Made by a program: the position numbers and the translations under genes | Assembly: GCA_032718865.1 (NCBI GenBank) | Contig: JALUTQ010000045.1 | Span: 496,001 to 560,000, forward strand | Reading direction: 5' to 3' | DNA: 64,000 nucleotides | Source of the DNA: Tilletia caries | Lineage: Eukaryota; Basidiomycota; Exobasidiomycetes; Tilletiales; Tilletiaceae | Shown here: positions 35,401 through 48,107 of the stretch, one piece after another | Numbering within the stretch: position 1 is the first letter of the stretch | Layout: each line of letters begins with the position of its first letter | The notes under the pieces: model-generated | Told to the model about the DNA's origin: nothing | Seen by the model: the letters and a program-made list of their open reading frames with translations, nothing else | Databases searched by the model: none

Positions 35401-38194
35401 CCAGGTGCCCACGGGTGGTGACCATGCGATGGACAAAGGAGCACTGAAGACCGGGGCCGAGGATGAACTCGCCTCCGAGAAGCTTCATGTCACCGGGTGC
35501 ACGGAGGGGCATGTCAAAGAGACCCTTCTACTCGTAGCGATAAACAAGGGAGCAGATTGTGGAAAATAAACGTGGTCAGCTCCAAAGCGCAATCTTTTTC
35601 TTCCACTGGAAGACAAGACAAGGAAGGACACGTACCTTGATAGCAACCACGATCGCCTTCGTCATCCCACTCTTCGCATAATCTGGCTTCGCACACGCCG
35701 GCCCGGCATCGTTCGTCCTCACCGTCATCCCCAACGCCTTATAAAGGTGCCGATTCGGATCCGCATACATCGGGAAGGGCACCTGCATCACGCTCTTGTA
35801 CGCCTTGGTCACATGCCAATCGCCCTGCCCGATCACGACCAGGTCCAGCTCGGCCTTCCGGAGCGGTTCCGGGTCGATTTCCTGCAGACTGAGCGCAAAT
35901 TCTTGACAGAAGCCGCACCACCAGTGGCGCAGGAAACAGACAAGCGTCCGTCGACGTTTGAATAAATCGCCAAAGCGGACTTGCTTGCCATCTTCATCGT
36001 AGATGATCGACTGACTCGCTTCGAACAGTTGGAGCATGGTGGGCGGGTGTATCGCATAGGCGCCTGGCGGAGGTTGTCTCGGATCCGTAAGATCAGAGCT
36101 CGCGTCCATGTCCGAAGCCGTTATAAAGGTGGCCGCATCGTCACTCCCGCCCAGCGGTTGGCTGAGCGAGGCGGGGAAGGTCGTCGTTGATGTACCGTTG
36201 CTGCTTGAGCTGCCCACCATCCCACCATTATGCATATGAGACATGCTTGTTGCCACACTGATACCCGCTGTTGTATCTGTGCTCCGCTGTTGCGTGTGGT
36301 GTCCACGCTGCCGACCGTTCGACATGACCTGCTCCGCATTCAGACTGTTGGAGGTATTATTGCTCTCTGAGGCCCTGCGTGCATCCCTCAGATCCTCTGT
36401 CGATCGTGTCCCGGCATGGGAGCGACCTGATCCAGAAGCCGAGCCCCTCCGACCACTGTCGGCCGTCATGGTGCTCATATTGGACAGTGAGGCCCGCTCG
36501 CGCAGGTTGGCGGCAAATACACCAGAGGATGACACAGGCGGCGTCGAGAGTTTGCTGAAAGTTCCTCTGCCTAGAACAGGTCCACCTGAATTGGGTGAGC
36601 GGTGATGAGACGAAGAAGACGAGGACTCTGCTGTGCCCGCTGATTCGCGCCTGCCGGGCGCGCTTGGTGGGGTACTTGCATGGGCGGGCGCAGACGCAGC
36701 AGGACGGACATCCGATAGCGGATCTTTGACCGACCAGTCATCCATAGGCGCGTCTGGAGAGACCATGCTCATCGTAGGCTGGGACGGCTTGCGAGTAGGC
36801 ATGATGAAATCTTCGCCTTCGACCGTCATGACTCCATCAGTTGTTTCTGCATCAAAAGGATCAGAGAGGAAAGCGCCTTGGATCGATGAAGAAGCTGTCA
36901 TGAAACTGGCGGCGCTGCCCTTTCTGAATGCTGGCGTTTGACCGGGAATAGGGGAGTTAGGCTCGTTGCTGCCGCCGCCACTTTCGCCTTGCAAAGATGT
37001 AGATGCAGGGGTCGACAGGCCTGCCGCGGTAATGGGTAGGTCCATAGTGTTCATAGGGGATGAGCTCTGGAAGGTGCCCGCGACAGGACCAGAGATGACG
37101 ATCTTGCGTGAGCCGGTAGAGCCAGAGCTGCGACTACTTTCGTTCGGCGCGCTCGAGGAACCTGGGCGAGACAGCGACTTGACAAGAACAGAGAAGCCGC
37201 TGGCCTTGTTTGACCTGTTCCTGTCCATAGAGGGATCAACTCCGGAGTCGGCGGTGTCGCCTCCTGCTGACTTGGATCCCCTTCTTTTGGCCAGCAAAGT
37301 GAAACCGGACGACTTGGCGTCTCTGTACTGTCCGTCTTCAGTTTGGGCTTCGACTGAGAGATCGACCGCAGCCATGCCAGGGTCTCCACGAGAGTGAGGC
37401 CGAGGCAAGGTAGAGATGTAGCCATTCTTCTGACTGTCGCGGTCGAAGGGCAAGGGCGCTGAGTTGGGCGGCTGATATGACAATCTGGGGAGCGTGACCG
37501 AAATCGGACCGGGTTCTGCTTGCTTGAAGTGGAGTTCCGCGTTCTGCTTAAGCGCATCTTCAGATGCAGAGCGGGCGATAGCACGGATAGGGCTGTCCAT
37601 CGGGAGAGTGGCACTCATGTTGTGAGGTCCTCCTGGCGGTGTGGGGTTGCTGCTCGTGAGTTGTCGACTGTTTTGGACGCCAGTTTTCGCAACAGAAGAT
37701 GGGACGGCATTCGTTGACTGGTCTGGATCTTCTGCTAGGCCGCTTTGTTCGCTTGACCTGTTGGGAATACTGGAGTCGAACGAAGGGCGGAGTGCGGCGG
37801 CCGACGAGTGATCCACTGGGGCGGTGGCTGCTTCGATAGCGGCGCGTGTTAAAATGGCCTCGCCTTCCGCGTTGAGCGAGACTGAGCCCGGTCTGCGTCG
37901 CCTTGAACGGGGCGGCGGTTGGAGGGAGGTGAAGACAGATGCGTCTTGAGAAGCAGCACCTGGGATTTCAAATTTTGCCGAAGATGCTGTGGTTGGCCGG
38001 CTGTCTGTTGGTGTGAAATATTTTGCGGCCGAGGGTGGGACGTGATCGTCTGAGATAGAGGTGAGTGCTGACACGGCGCTGTTGCCGCCGTTGGCGTTGA
38101 TCGTCGGCGGGGTGCTGTTTGGTCTTCGCACCGGGAGGCTGCTACTGTGAGCAGGTGCCGATGCGGATGCGGACGAAGACCGCGCGCTGGACAT
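32498..38194 (-). CDS. Large disordered protein with central AhpC/TSA (PRXL2-like) peroxiredoxin fold
   Basis: Three exons, 38194-35636, 35527-34934 and 34819-32498, all phase 0, give 1824 residues. Residues about 716-905 form a thioredoxin-like AhpC/TSA domain of the AAED1/PRXL2 type: an EDGKQVRFGDLF start, CFLRHWWCGFC with the redox-type CxxC (about 760-763), VVIGQGDWHVTKAY, PFPMYADPNRHLYKALG, then LLGGEFILGPGLQCSFVHRM. The 700 residues before and 900 after are Ser/Thr/Pro-rich and disordered, with acidic Glu/Asp runs near the C-terminus. The fold suggests thiol redox chemistry, while the tails suggest a regulatory or scaffold role. No signal peptide is seen. The intact CxxC argues for activity, but this is inference. 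Confidence 0.85.
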
Positions 38195-39488
38195 GGTGGG
38201 CAGTGTTCAACAGATGCGAGAGAGGGGCGAAAGTGATGTCGATGCTGCTGTTCCTGCTGCTGTTCCTGCTGCTGGGCCCGAGTGCGAAGGTCGAGGTCGA
38301 AGGGCTATAGGAAGATGAGGGCGAGAGGAGCGGGCGGATGGGACCGTCGAGAGTGGAGGTCGATGCAAGGAGGGGTCCACGCGTTGACGCCTGACTGCTG
38401 ACTGCTGTGAGCTGTGAGCTGTGAGCTGTCTCACTCTGTCGCGTGCTGAGGCGCCGAGGGCTCGCGCGGCAAGGCGGGGGAAGTCTGATGTCTGATGCTG
38501 AAACCCAGTCCCTAAACTGGAGGCTCGAGGCTCGGCCCTGCCTGGCCTGGGGGTCACAGCGAGGGGAGGTGGCTGGGTGGGGGCTTCAATAACCCGGCGA
38601 ATAATCGTCCAAGCTGAGACGCTGCTGCGCTGAGGCCTGAGGAGCGCTGAGATCGGTCTGAGATCTGAGATAGATAGATAGACAGCCTTAGAGCCTGTCC
38701 AGTATCCGGCTCTCTAGTATTGAACTTTGGCCCGGGCCTCAACATGTCCGGACTTGTTTGGGCCTGCGTTCAGTCACAGTGCCGGGCCTAAAACAATTTG
38801 GCACGGGCTCATTTTTTTGAGGCCCGCCCATATCGAAGCCAGGCACGCAAAAAAGTGCGGGTCTCGAAGAGCACGCCCTTCCCACGCGCGTCCACGTGAT
38901 CTGGCCACGCGTGAGGACCGCGTTACCTTCAAATTTTTTTCTTCAATGCAATCTCAGTTCTTGCCACAGACCACTTCACTTCACCCTGACTCCACCACTG
39001 TGCCCAGAAGCTATTCAAGAGCTGTTCTCACCCAGGTTCTGGCTTCGATGGACGTGGGTGTTGGGATGTGGTAGTTGGTGATTCAATCAATGGTAGTAGC
39101 AGGGAGCAAAGAGGAGGAAAGGCGACGCACGTGACGCGTCTCTTTTATTCTCGCTTTCGGATGTGGGCCTGTGTCCAGTCACAAGCTTACCGCTGAGAGG
39201 CGATCAAACCTGTTCAATGATCTTAACAAAACTGGGCTTAAATTGGCCTGCATTCATTGCCGCGTACCTGATACTAGACAGGCTCTTAGCTTTCTTGCGT
39301 GTCCGGCGTCGGAGGTAAGGACGGGGAGGACCGACTGAGGCGGTGGCCAAGGGAAGTTGGAGCCAGGACTCAGCAGGCAGAGGTGGAGGTTCAACTGACT
39401 GACTGCTTGCTGCTTGCTGCTTGCTCGCTGTCAGAGTGCAGCCTGACTGGTTCAGGCACGCCGCTCGCAACCAGACCAGCCATCGATG
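38195..39488. other. Intergenic region left of the large transposon
   Basis: No gene is seen. About 38727-38830 has several GGGCC(T)-type motifs and an inverted pair (CGGGCTCA, T run, TGAGGCCCG), reminiscent of a decayed transposon end. A short (TAGA)n run lies at about 38668-38682 and a GCTTGCT run at about 39404-39425. Confidence 0.45.
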
Positions 39489-39509
39489 GGAGAAACGGGG
39501 GTCGAATTG
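39489..39509 (+). repeat. Left terminal inverted repeat of the 10.7-kb element
   Basis: 21 bp, perfectly complementary to 50170-50190. Followed by a short internal palindrome (CTCAATAGCTAGGCTATTGAG region, 39526-39546). Confidence 0.75.
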
Positions 39510-40818
39510 CATTGACTAACACCTACTCAATAGCTAGGCTATTGAGACCTCGCAACAGCCCTGCCAATGAGGGACAGAATTGTTATGCCGTTGCGGGTGA
39601 CTCAATTCGTCCCTAGCGCATGATTGCCATGCAGCCGTGCATACTTTAGTGTGTTACCAACACCGCCAACACCGTCTCGTATTTTTCCGAATAGCCATCG
39701 CTTGTCAGGCTTGAAATTGCAGGTATTGCGATAATTGAAAGCTATTGTATTTTCGACCGGATACCGCGGACAGGGAATGATTAGTGCCACGCGAGCTATC
39801 AGTACATCGACGTGTACGGGCCAGACAGATATCGCGAGCAGCGGCACCACTGGCAGCCCGCGCGCGCCACTGCACCCCACTGCCGTCCCCGCTTGCCTGC
39901 GATCCACCCTTGTCCGTCTGCCGTCTTTGTCAGCCTGCCGTGTGCTCTTAGGGATGACTGATTGATGCACTGATAACCACCGCTTGCTCGATCGTTACCT
40001 TGCCCCCACGCGCTCCTACGCCTTGTCCAGACCGTGCCTGACCGCTGCCAGCCTTCTCTAGGTGGCGGGCCCTGAATCTGATGTCGCTAATCTGGTGCTG
40101 AAGTGGCGCTGAAGGTGTATCCCCGTCGGGCTCGCTCGGGTTGGCTGTAGTCGATAGCGACATGGGGAAAGCGTGTGAGAGTGTGCAACATTACAGTCGT
40201 TACGGGAAGATGTACTCACTAGTTGCATGGTGGCGGAACAAGCAGCCTGGGTATTGGACGCGACGCGTGTTGACTTCGACGCGTCGCGGTGCAGAAGAGT
40301 GGCATGTGAGCAGAGGGTTCGTTTGCGAGATCGAGCAGCTGAGGACGTGTTGTACTTACATTACGAGTGTTAGGACTGCACGCGACGCGTCGGATTCCGA
40401 CGCGTGAGGATGGGGCATGAAAGGAGTCGTGTAAGTTGCGATCAAGTTTGCGAAGGAGGCTGCGTGGTTAGGAATGTGTTGTACTCACGTTACGACTGGA
40501 TCCGCGGCCTGTCGCGTCGTGACTGGGGTCGTGAATAGACACTGGGTCAGCGTTAGGTGCTGAAGGCATCTGGCCACTGTATTCGTACTCACCTTTCAGC
40601 TGATGAGTGTCGCTGAACTCTGAAGCAGACCCGGCTGTAAAGGTATATAAGGAGGTCAGTTTCGCACTTGGACAATGGAATTTGTTCTCCTTACCTTCTC
40701 TTCATTCTCCTCCCTCCTCCCTCCCCTCCTCCTCCTCTTTCTTGGACCTGCAAATTTGGCGTCAGTCAGTTTCCGTATACACCCCATCCTTCTTCTACAC
40801 ACTTACCTCAACTGTGCT
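39510..40818. other. Left subterminal region of the transposon
   Basis: Non-coding. It holds palindromic GACGCGTC-type motifs at 40260-40405 and repeated TACTCAC motifs. A TATA-like GGTATATAAGG at about 40639-40649 probably serves the first element gene. Confidence 0.55.
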
Positions 40819-43128
40819 ATGTCCCCTCAACCTACCCATCCCACCGGCACTGGTCCCGGCACTGGTCCTCGTGATCCTGGCAGCGCTCTCGACGTCTACT
40901 ACCATCAACGCCTTCCTCAGAACGTGATGGCAACGCGAACGGCTCATGCGCAAGCTATGCTCGCGGACGCGCAAGGTCGTCGATACTCGCCTTCGCCTGC
41001 GCCCTCGCCGTCGCCTTCGCCGAGGATGCACACGTCTGTGTCAGCCTTAATGCAACATCATCAGGCTCCGGTGACGCATGCTCACCGGTATCAGCCCGAG
41101 TCTCCAATCATGGCCAACTCGCCTCCACTTGGTGGTCCTGGTCGTCACACCCCCTCACCTGCTCCTGGGTACCAATACTATGGTCAGATCGTTGACGGTC
41201 GGTACATTCCCAACGGGGCGACTCACCACACCGCTCAGCATCGAGAAATGGCCCCTCCTCCTCCTCCATTGCCTATCATGGCCAGTCCTGGTTATGGTCT
41301 CGGTTCGGAAGCTTCCGCGACTTTCGTTCCAACTGCCGCGCGAACCACCGCAAAGTCGGGTTCCTCCGCTCCCGCTACTCCCGCCGTCCGTCGCGTCCCA
41401 GTCCCCACTGACAAGACTATTGTCAAGAAGTACTTGAGTGAACGTGAGGTGAGTACAAGTCTGATTTGTATCAAAAGACAGTGCTTCTGGTTACTTACCC
41501 AGTGTTCTCGATCTTGCCAATAGGTTCAAACCCAGGTCGCAATCCAAGTCAAAAAATGGGTCGGCGCCAGCATGTCCGCCGTCGCAGATGATCTTACGGC
41601 TCTTGTCCGCAACCGGATTGACCTAGGTATGGAGACGTACTCCATGGCGGTCGAAGCATTCAAGGCCCAGGTCCTTCGTGTCGATGGTACCGAGAACTTG
41701 GAACGCTCTGACGACGGCAACATCTACCTTCGCGTCAACCACGCCGAGCTGGTGAAGTGGTTCGGAGCTCTGGCCTCTCTGGACAGTGCGGTCAACACTC
41801 GTCTCGACCAACTTGCCGACGAGATGGCTGCCTTGAAGTTGCAGATGCAGGAACCCGTTGCTGCTCCTATCCCGGCCTTCACCTTCTCCGCTGGTGCTGC
41901 TGCCGTCGCAGAGTCAAAGAACCACCGATGGACGAAGGTTCAGGCTGCTTTCAGGACCATGATCTTCACTCAGGCCGGAATTCCGCCAGGGAGGGGTTCG
42001 TCCGACTCAGAGACCAAGATCTACGAGCTTCCTTATCCGGCGTCTCCCCAAGAGATTACGTATCACCCTGTCGCCTACGTGCCTACTTGCGCAGAGGCTC
42101 CTGCGCCCGAGTCGTCCGGTGCCGAAGGCGGTCCTCGCTACCGACAGCTTCGCCTCAAGCTCGACCTCGGATACAACGAGACACCCAATAAGGAGATCCT
42201 TGCACCTATCTTGACCGTATTGGTCCGTGACTACGAGAAGTACGGTCTCCCTGCTGGTACGACCATCGACTGGTTGATGGACCATCCTTTGAAGCGCACG
42301 TGGGTTTACTGGAAAGACCGTTTCAGGCAGCTCCAATCTGGGCCCTCGACAGCCGAGGTCAAGCAGGCGTGGACGCAAGTCAATACCGACGCTCGCCGCG
42401 CCAAACGATTGTCCGCGAAGGGGTCCCGTCGTTATAAGGCTCTCTGTGCGCAGATCAAGGCATCGGGGTCGAAGGACTCGAAGGATTGGGACATTCAACA
42501 GTCTGTCCTTTTCTGTGACTACTATCAGAGTGGCGAAGAGACGGTTTACGAAGAGGACGAGGATGCCGATTGTGCGCCGGTCAAGATCAAAGAGCGCGTG
42601 CGCAAGAGCCCGGAAGGCCGTTCCGATCAGGCCACCAAAACTCTTCGATCACTGGACCCTCCTCCGAATCCAAAGGTCCGTATCGTCGACAGTGACGATA
42701 CGGCGTCAACCGAGTTGGTACTGCCGCTTAAGTTCCGCAACTGGATGGTTCGGTCCGACTACTGGGAGGACCATCCCGAGTACGCTGGTCTGCTCCAGGC
42801 CAACGAAGGACCCTTCACTGGCGAGTTCAGCGTTGCTTCCAGCCCCGAGATGCTTGGGTCGGCTCCCGTTCCGAAGGCGGATTCTATTCCGTCGTCAGCG
42901 TCGTCGTTTGCCTTCGCGATCGGTGGACCATCGACAGCTTTGCAGCAACTCTTCGGGAATGACTATAACGGTGCACCTGGAGGCCTCGACAACGAGGAGG
43001 GTCCTCTTGCTGTTGTGGAAGGTGGTGTAGACGGAGCTGTTGGTCTCGGTGGAGATGCGGAGCCCATGGACTACGCCGGTGGTGCTGGTCTTGGTGGAAA
43101 TGCGGAGCCCATGGACTACGCCGAGTAG
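40819..43128 (+). CDS. Transposon-borne protein 1, unknown function
   Basis: Two exons, 40819-41448 and 41524-43128, join in phase to 744 residues. An upstream in-frame ATG (40675) would add 48 residues read from a pyrimidine-rich leader, so I prefer 40819, about 170 bases after the TATA-like box. The N-terminal third is Pro/Ser/His-rich; the rest is mixed and foldable (KYLSEREVQTQVAIQVKKWV; LRVNHAELVKWFGALASLD; RYRQLRLKLDLGYNETPNKE), and an acidic Gly-rich tail repeats GGxAEPMDYA twice. No known domain is seen. Its place inside the inverted repeats and next to the transposase suggests an element accessory (DNA-binding or regulator) protein. Confidence 0.7.
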
Positions 43129-43342
43129 TCCTTCCCCTACGTCTACTCGGTCTTGTGGCTATCCCGTGCTCGTCTTCGGTCTTCTAAGTCGGTCTCTTTT
43201 TCTCGTTCTGTCCGCCCTGTTCGTTTGGCCGTCTCCCATCTCTTGATACACGCTCCTCGATGTTGAGCCGTGGTACGAGTCCAAACCCTGTCGTTCCATT
43301 TCACAGCCATGATCTTTAACCTTCGCCCTCGTGGCCGCCGTG

Positions 43343-45885
43343 TCATAGTGGGTGTGATTCCGCGGCGAACATGTCGGTCTCGTTGCGCGTGATGTACCCT
43401 GCTGTAGCCCCCACGTACGTGTCCATAATGTTATCGATTGGTACTACGCCGGGTTGAGGGTTAAGGCTTGAGAATAGATGGTAACCTAGGCGAGGGGCAC
43501 TGGATGCAAGCGCGTGGTTACGGGGCCACTCGACGGCGGTGTACATCTCAACCTCTGCGTAGATTCTCTTCACCAAGTGTCCTCTTTGCGGGTTCGAATA
43601 TGTGTGCTCGAAAACCGATACGAGTCTAGCGGGTCGGCGGCCAGTGTTAGAATTGACTATGATGTTGGGGGCTCCCTTGACGACGTTGGAACGGAAGCGC
43701 ATTGGTGATACCTTCACTGATTTTACCAGCATATGGGGGAATCGCGTAGCCGTCGACGTGATCAAGATATGATTCGCTCGATCTTGTCCTCCGAACATGA
43801 GTTCCGGTGCAGCGAGCGGGTCAGCGCTCCCTCTTGTACTGTTTACCATTTGGACGATAGCGTTGACCACCGTCGGTTCCAGCAAGGTCGATTCTCCTTT
43901 GCCGATGACCTGAGGTTGGAGAGAGTCTGCGTGGCTGACTTCGAGTCGATCTTCTGTTAGCTCTCTGCATTGTACGAGGTGGGTGATGATGCTCAAGTCC
44001 GCGCTCATTCGAATGAGATGGCGTACTTGCACGTTCTTGATGAATAAAGGAGAAGGAGTTCCTTGAGCTTGTCCGGGTAGGCGAAAAGCTTTGTGCCGCA
44101 CGCTGAACTTGCGATGCCCATCGACATCCAACAGATCCGCCCAGTGTGATGCCAAGACAAGAGGCAAGAGGAAGCGAGAGAACGTGGACCATTGGTCGGA
44201 TGTGGGAGAGCCACCTCTAGTCGTTCCGAAGTTCGGTCGGATAGCTGTGAGGTTACGTGGATAGGTAGCCGACTTGATCACTTCGGAAATGATGGGAAAA
44301 CTGGCAGGGAGTAGCCCCCCATCAACCAGAGTCGTGTGCCAAAATCGCTTGCAAGCACCTAAGTGAAGAAGGTGCATCGCATCCACTGGGACGTCAGTGA
44401 CTGACCTCCAGTACGGCAAGTCGTAGAGAGCCGTCCAGGTGGCACCATTCGTCCGGATAGTCTCGTCACGAGCCGCTGGGTTAGCCTTGACGACGAAAGC
44501 CGCGTTCCGGTGAGTATCGGGATCCCGAGGGTCTGGAGTCTCTTGCCGTATGAGGGAGTCGACCCATGTATGGGAATCAGCGTGGCAGTAGCCGCACCAC
44601 TGCCCATGCTGAGTGTGGCTGGGAAAGCCAGCAAGCTTCGCGCGGGCAGGCATGTCTCCAAGGGCGAGGAGGACTCGGGCTTTCACTGTGCGTGATAACG
44701 GGAAGCCAGGTATGTCGACCTCGACTCCATCATTCAGCCGTCGAAGCTCGTCGATCAATGGCCGCAACGCAGCAACCAAACCCGCGTCGCTCGTCTGTCT
44801 TGGTCCTGGGAGAATGGCCGCGACGTGCATGAACTCTGGCTGGTTTCTCATCGAGTGGGGCAGGTTCTCGATGCGGACGGATACGGCGCCGATGGTGTAG
44901 GAAGCGGTGTTCGCAAAGGTATAGGGGACAAACCAGTCGACACCGATGGACAGGTAGAGATGAAGCCGGTTGCCCATGAAGCCGTTGGTGTCCCATGCCG
45001 TCCCATCGTATATATCGGATAACGTTGATCTGTTTGTCCGGGTGCGCCAATGGTTGATGATCGTCTCGAACTGTGGGTCCTCGAAGCATCCTTGCAGGAA
45101 TCCGATCACGGACCCGTAGTGAGAGTATTGCATCGGCTTGCTGGTACTGTCGGGCGCGAATACCGCAGTGTTGCAGAGAGGGCACGTCGATGGGGCCAAG
45201 TCGATGGACCAGCATGTCTGGCAGTCGAAGTTGGGGCAGATGGCGAACTTGCGTAGAGAAGACTGATGTCCTAAGTGCTTCCTGACTGTAGCAAAATGGC
45301 GAGGAGCCGAAATGTTGTACACCGGCAGGACGAGATTGCTGAGGAATGATAGGATGATGTGTGCACAGGCTTTGGACAATCCGCGAGCGCACGACAGCCA
45401 CAGCAGCAGCAGCAGAAAAAGTCGTAGCCATGGCAGTTCCTCGGACTCTGTTCGGACGCCGTGTATGGGAGCATCGGGTACCTCGTCGTCCGGTCCGTCA
45501 TCGGGTCTCTCGCCCTCGTTCGCGTCTCCGCCCGGGTTCGGGTTAGGATCTGGTTCATTCTGAGGAGGGAAAATGGAGTATGAGAACACATTGAAAGACG
45601 ATGCAGAGATCAACAGGTAAATAGAATACTCACCGAGCGAGATCGGTTCGGATCAGCCGGGATGGGACTTGGTGTCCTGAATGGAAGTGACGGTTCTCGT
45701 GCAGGTGAGACTGGTGGAGGAGGTGGTGGAGCGCGGCTGGGCCCGGCGGAGCGGCGTAGCTCTCGCTCGAGGTCGCGATCGAGATGTTGTCGACGGTCCG
45801 AGGATCGAATCAGACGACCGGTCGGATCGGAATGCAGACATCGCGAGCAACCGCATAGAACAAGATTGCCTCGCCGAGGGGCCAT
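43343..45885 (-). CDS. Tnp2-type (CACTA/En-Spm) transposase
   Basis: Two exons, 45885-45634 and 45559-43343, both phase 0, give 822 residues. An N-terminal Cys motif (LVLCGCSRC), a second one (CPNFDCQTCWSIDLAPSTCPLC), then the Tnp2 core: IYDGTAWD, YLSIGVDWFVPYTF, IGAVSVRIENLPHSMRNQPE, ILPGPRQTSDAGL, a zinc-like HGQWCGYCH, and DLPYWRSVTDVPVDAMHLLHLG. This pattern is shared by the many Tnp2-family transposases of basidiomycete genomes. No stop or frameshift is present, so the enzyme may still be made. It converges with protein 1 and diverges from protein 3. Confidence 0.9.
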
Positions 45886-46700
45886 GTCTAGTGTGAACCG
45901 AACGGAAGAGCACGGTCAGCATGCTTGAATGATAGATAGTTAGTGAACCATCTCGCTGAGTTCATTGAGTACTCACTTGTGTAGTAGTCACTTGTGTGGT
46001 TGTCAACGAAGAACGCAACGAGACCGGGAAGAGCCGGTGTTGGTGGGAAGGTCTTCAGCAGTAGAGACAACCAAACACCTGGGAGTGTCGCGGCAAGAGA
46101 TGGAGACAGGCCACTAGAGACGCGGTCCGTTCAATGCGAAGAAGGAGCGTGAAGACAAAGTAGCAGGTGTGGCGGGCAGATAGAGGCCTTGTCGGGTTCC
46201 GACTTTCGAGGAAGTCGGGGGGGGGCGAGGACGAATACCTGATGTAGAAAGAAGCTGAGAATGTGACAATGTGGATGGATGGGTGAATCAGAAGGAGGAT
46301 AGGGATCAGGCTGGTGCTGGCATGGAGGTCGAGTTCGTCGAGAGGGGGGGCGGAGGGAACATGAGAAATGAGACGAGACGGCCTGAACCCCTGCAAACCC
46401 GCTGGCAAGATCGACAACACCTCTGCCAATACTGGCCAACACCGCGTGGACATCAACACCGCCATTACCTCGCCAATTCTACTTCAACCTCACCGATTGC
46501 CTTCAGACCAACACCACACAACAGCCTCACAACACCGGACCTCTTTCCCTTGTACCCAACCGTGCGATCATAAGAATGCCGCCATATCTTCAACCCTCCC
46601 ACCACACCCCAGCACATATCCTACTTGGTGTACCCTCATCAGTCATCACCCATACAAGTCAACATCGGTAGCCGCCCACGCGAGTCCAATCCCCCTCAGC
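45886..46700. other. Divergent promoter region inside the transposon
   Basis: Non-coding interval between the transposase (-) and protein 3 (+), probably a shared promoter. No distinct motif is recognised. Confidence 0.5.
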
Positions 46701-47531
46701 ATGCCAGATCCTATCGACGATCATCGCAGATTCTCGTCAATCCGTCGCTGCCTGGAATACTGCGAATCGCAGATGACGATTCCATCTGAGGACGAAGATG
46801 AAGGTCACTCAAGCGACCGCTGGACGCGTACGAGACCCGACCCACCCAGTAGTCCGATATCATTTGCTTCGGATTCCGACGACGACGCACACCTCCCTCC
46901 CGAGGTGAACGCATGGCGAAACCCAAGCTGCAACCGCAAGCTCGAACACCAGAGCAGGGACTTCAGCCTCAACTACATAGGAACCGATGAAGGCAAGAAA
47001 GGCGATTTGTACGAGTACACGAGGGCCAAGATGCTCGAGCTTCTTAGCGTCTTTGCTCCAAACGCCCCCAAACAACCCTTCGTCGCGTATGCGGACAACT
47101 GCTGTCTCAACAACGTGTTGCACAGCTTTCGGGAAAAATGGTCCAACAAGAATACGCTGAAGAAGCGAGAAGAGGATCAAGAGCGCATCAAAGAACTGGA
47201 GGAAGACGTTGAACGGCTCAAACAACGAGTTCACGTGCTGAGGAGCTCCAGATACTCGAAGGAGAAGACCGGGACTTACGAGGAGAAACACAAGAACACG
47301 GTCAATGCGAGCAAGGACGACGGAACGGAGTTCTTGAAGGAGCAGCTGAAGAGAATGCGCAAGAGGGAAAGCGAATATCTGGACATTCGCGCAGACCTGG
47401 CCAAAAGGGATCGCCAGAACCTCAAACTAAAGGAAGAAGTCGAAGACCTCCAAGAAGACATTCGCACGATTCGAGCAGATAGGGAGAGGGACGACCACAA
47501 GAGGGTTGAACAGGGCAGGGAGAAGGAGTAG
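46701..47531 (+). CDS. Transposon-borne coiled-coil protein (protein 3), stop followed by open frame
   Basis: Single exon, 276 residues, ending at TAG 47529-47531. The first 75 residues are acidic and Ser-rich; a central part (EYTRAKMLELLSVFAPNAP; NNVLHSFREKWSNKNTLKKRE) leads into a long charged coiled coil (about 155-276). The same frame stays open for 67 more codons after the TAG and continues the coiled-coil style (LDLLDKRQVRIEELRAEL) to TAG 47733-47735. The original protein was therefore probably about 344 residues, and the first TAG looks like a nonsense mutation. No known family. Confidence 0.65.
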   Translation: MPDPIDDHRRFSSIRRCLEYCESQMTIPSEDEDEGHSSDRWTRTRPDPPSSPISFASDSDDDAHLPPEVNAWRNPSCNRKLEHQSRDFSLNYIGTDEGKKGDLYEYTRAKMLELLSVFAPNAPKQPFVAYADNCCLNNVLHSFREKWSNKNTLKKREEDQERIKELEEDVERLKQRVHVLRSSRYSKEKTGTYEEKHKNTVNASKDDGTEFLKEQLKRMRKRESEYLDIRADLAKRDRQNLKLKEEVEDLQEDIRTIRADRERDDHKRVEQGREKE

Positions 47532-48107
47532 CGGCGTCAGCGATTCCGCCAACGTGCACTGGACTTGCTGGACAAGAGACAAGTACGCATTGAAGAGTTG
47601 CGAGCAGAACTGGTCAACATCGCCGAAGGGAAGCTCCAAGTACAAGACTCGTCGTTGGCCAAATACGAGTGCGGACGCCCGTTAGGGACACGCCCTTTTT
47701 TGACAGACGAGAAGTTATTGGGCAGGTTCGACTAGATGGTCGAAGCGACGAGATCCAGTACATATTTCTCCATCGACATGTACACTCAACGCGACTTATA
47801 ACTCAACGTTGACCGAATCAAGCAAATGCAAATATCCAACAGACAGGGTACCGAGGGAAAGAAGTTTGAATGGCGAGGGGAACGAATACCATGGGGAAGT
47901 AAGATAGAAAGCGACAATGGACAGTAAGCTACTCGGCCTGTAGAGCGCGAGACGGACACTATGGCCTAGAGATGTAACCCACGCGTCCGTAGTAGCCTGT
48001 GGACCGCGAGACGAACACCGGAGTCGAACCAGAACCCGATCCCGATCCCGAAGCATTCTCCTGGTCAACCGCCTCAGCAACCTCCGCGATTCCCCGCTTC
48101 GTACCAC

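Noticed and set aside
38727..38830. A hAT-like transposon end with GGGCC motifs
   Set aside because: Motifs are suggestive, but no matching opposite end or target duplication was found nearby.
40675..40818. Upstream ATG and hydrophobic N-terminus for transposon protein 1
   Set aside because: It lies very close to the TATA-like box and reads through a pyrimidine-rich leader; it looks like 5' UTR, not a signal peptide. Not fully excluded.
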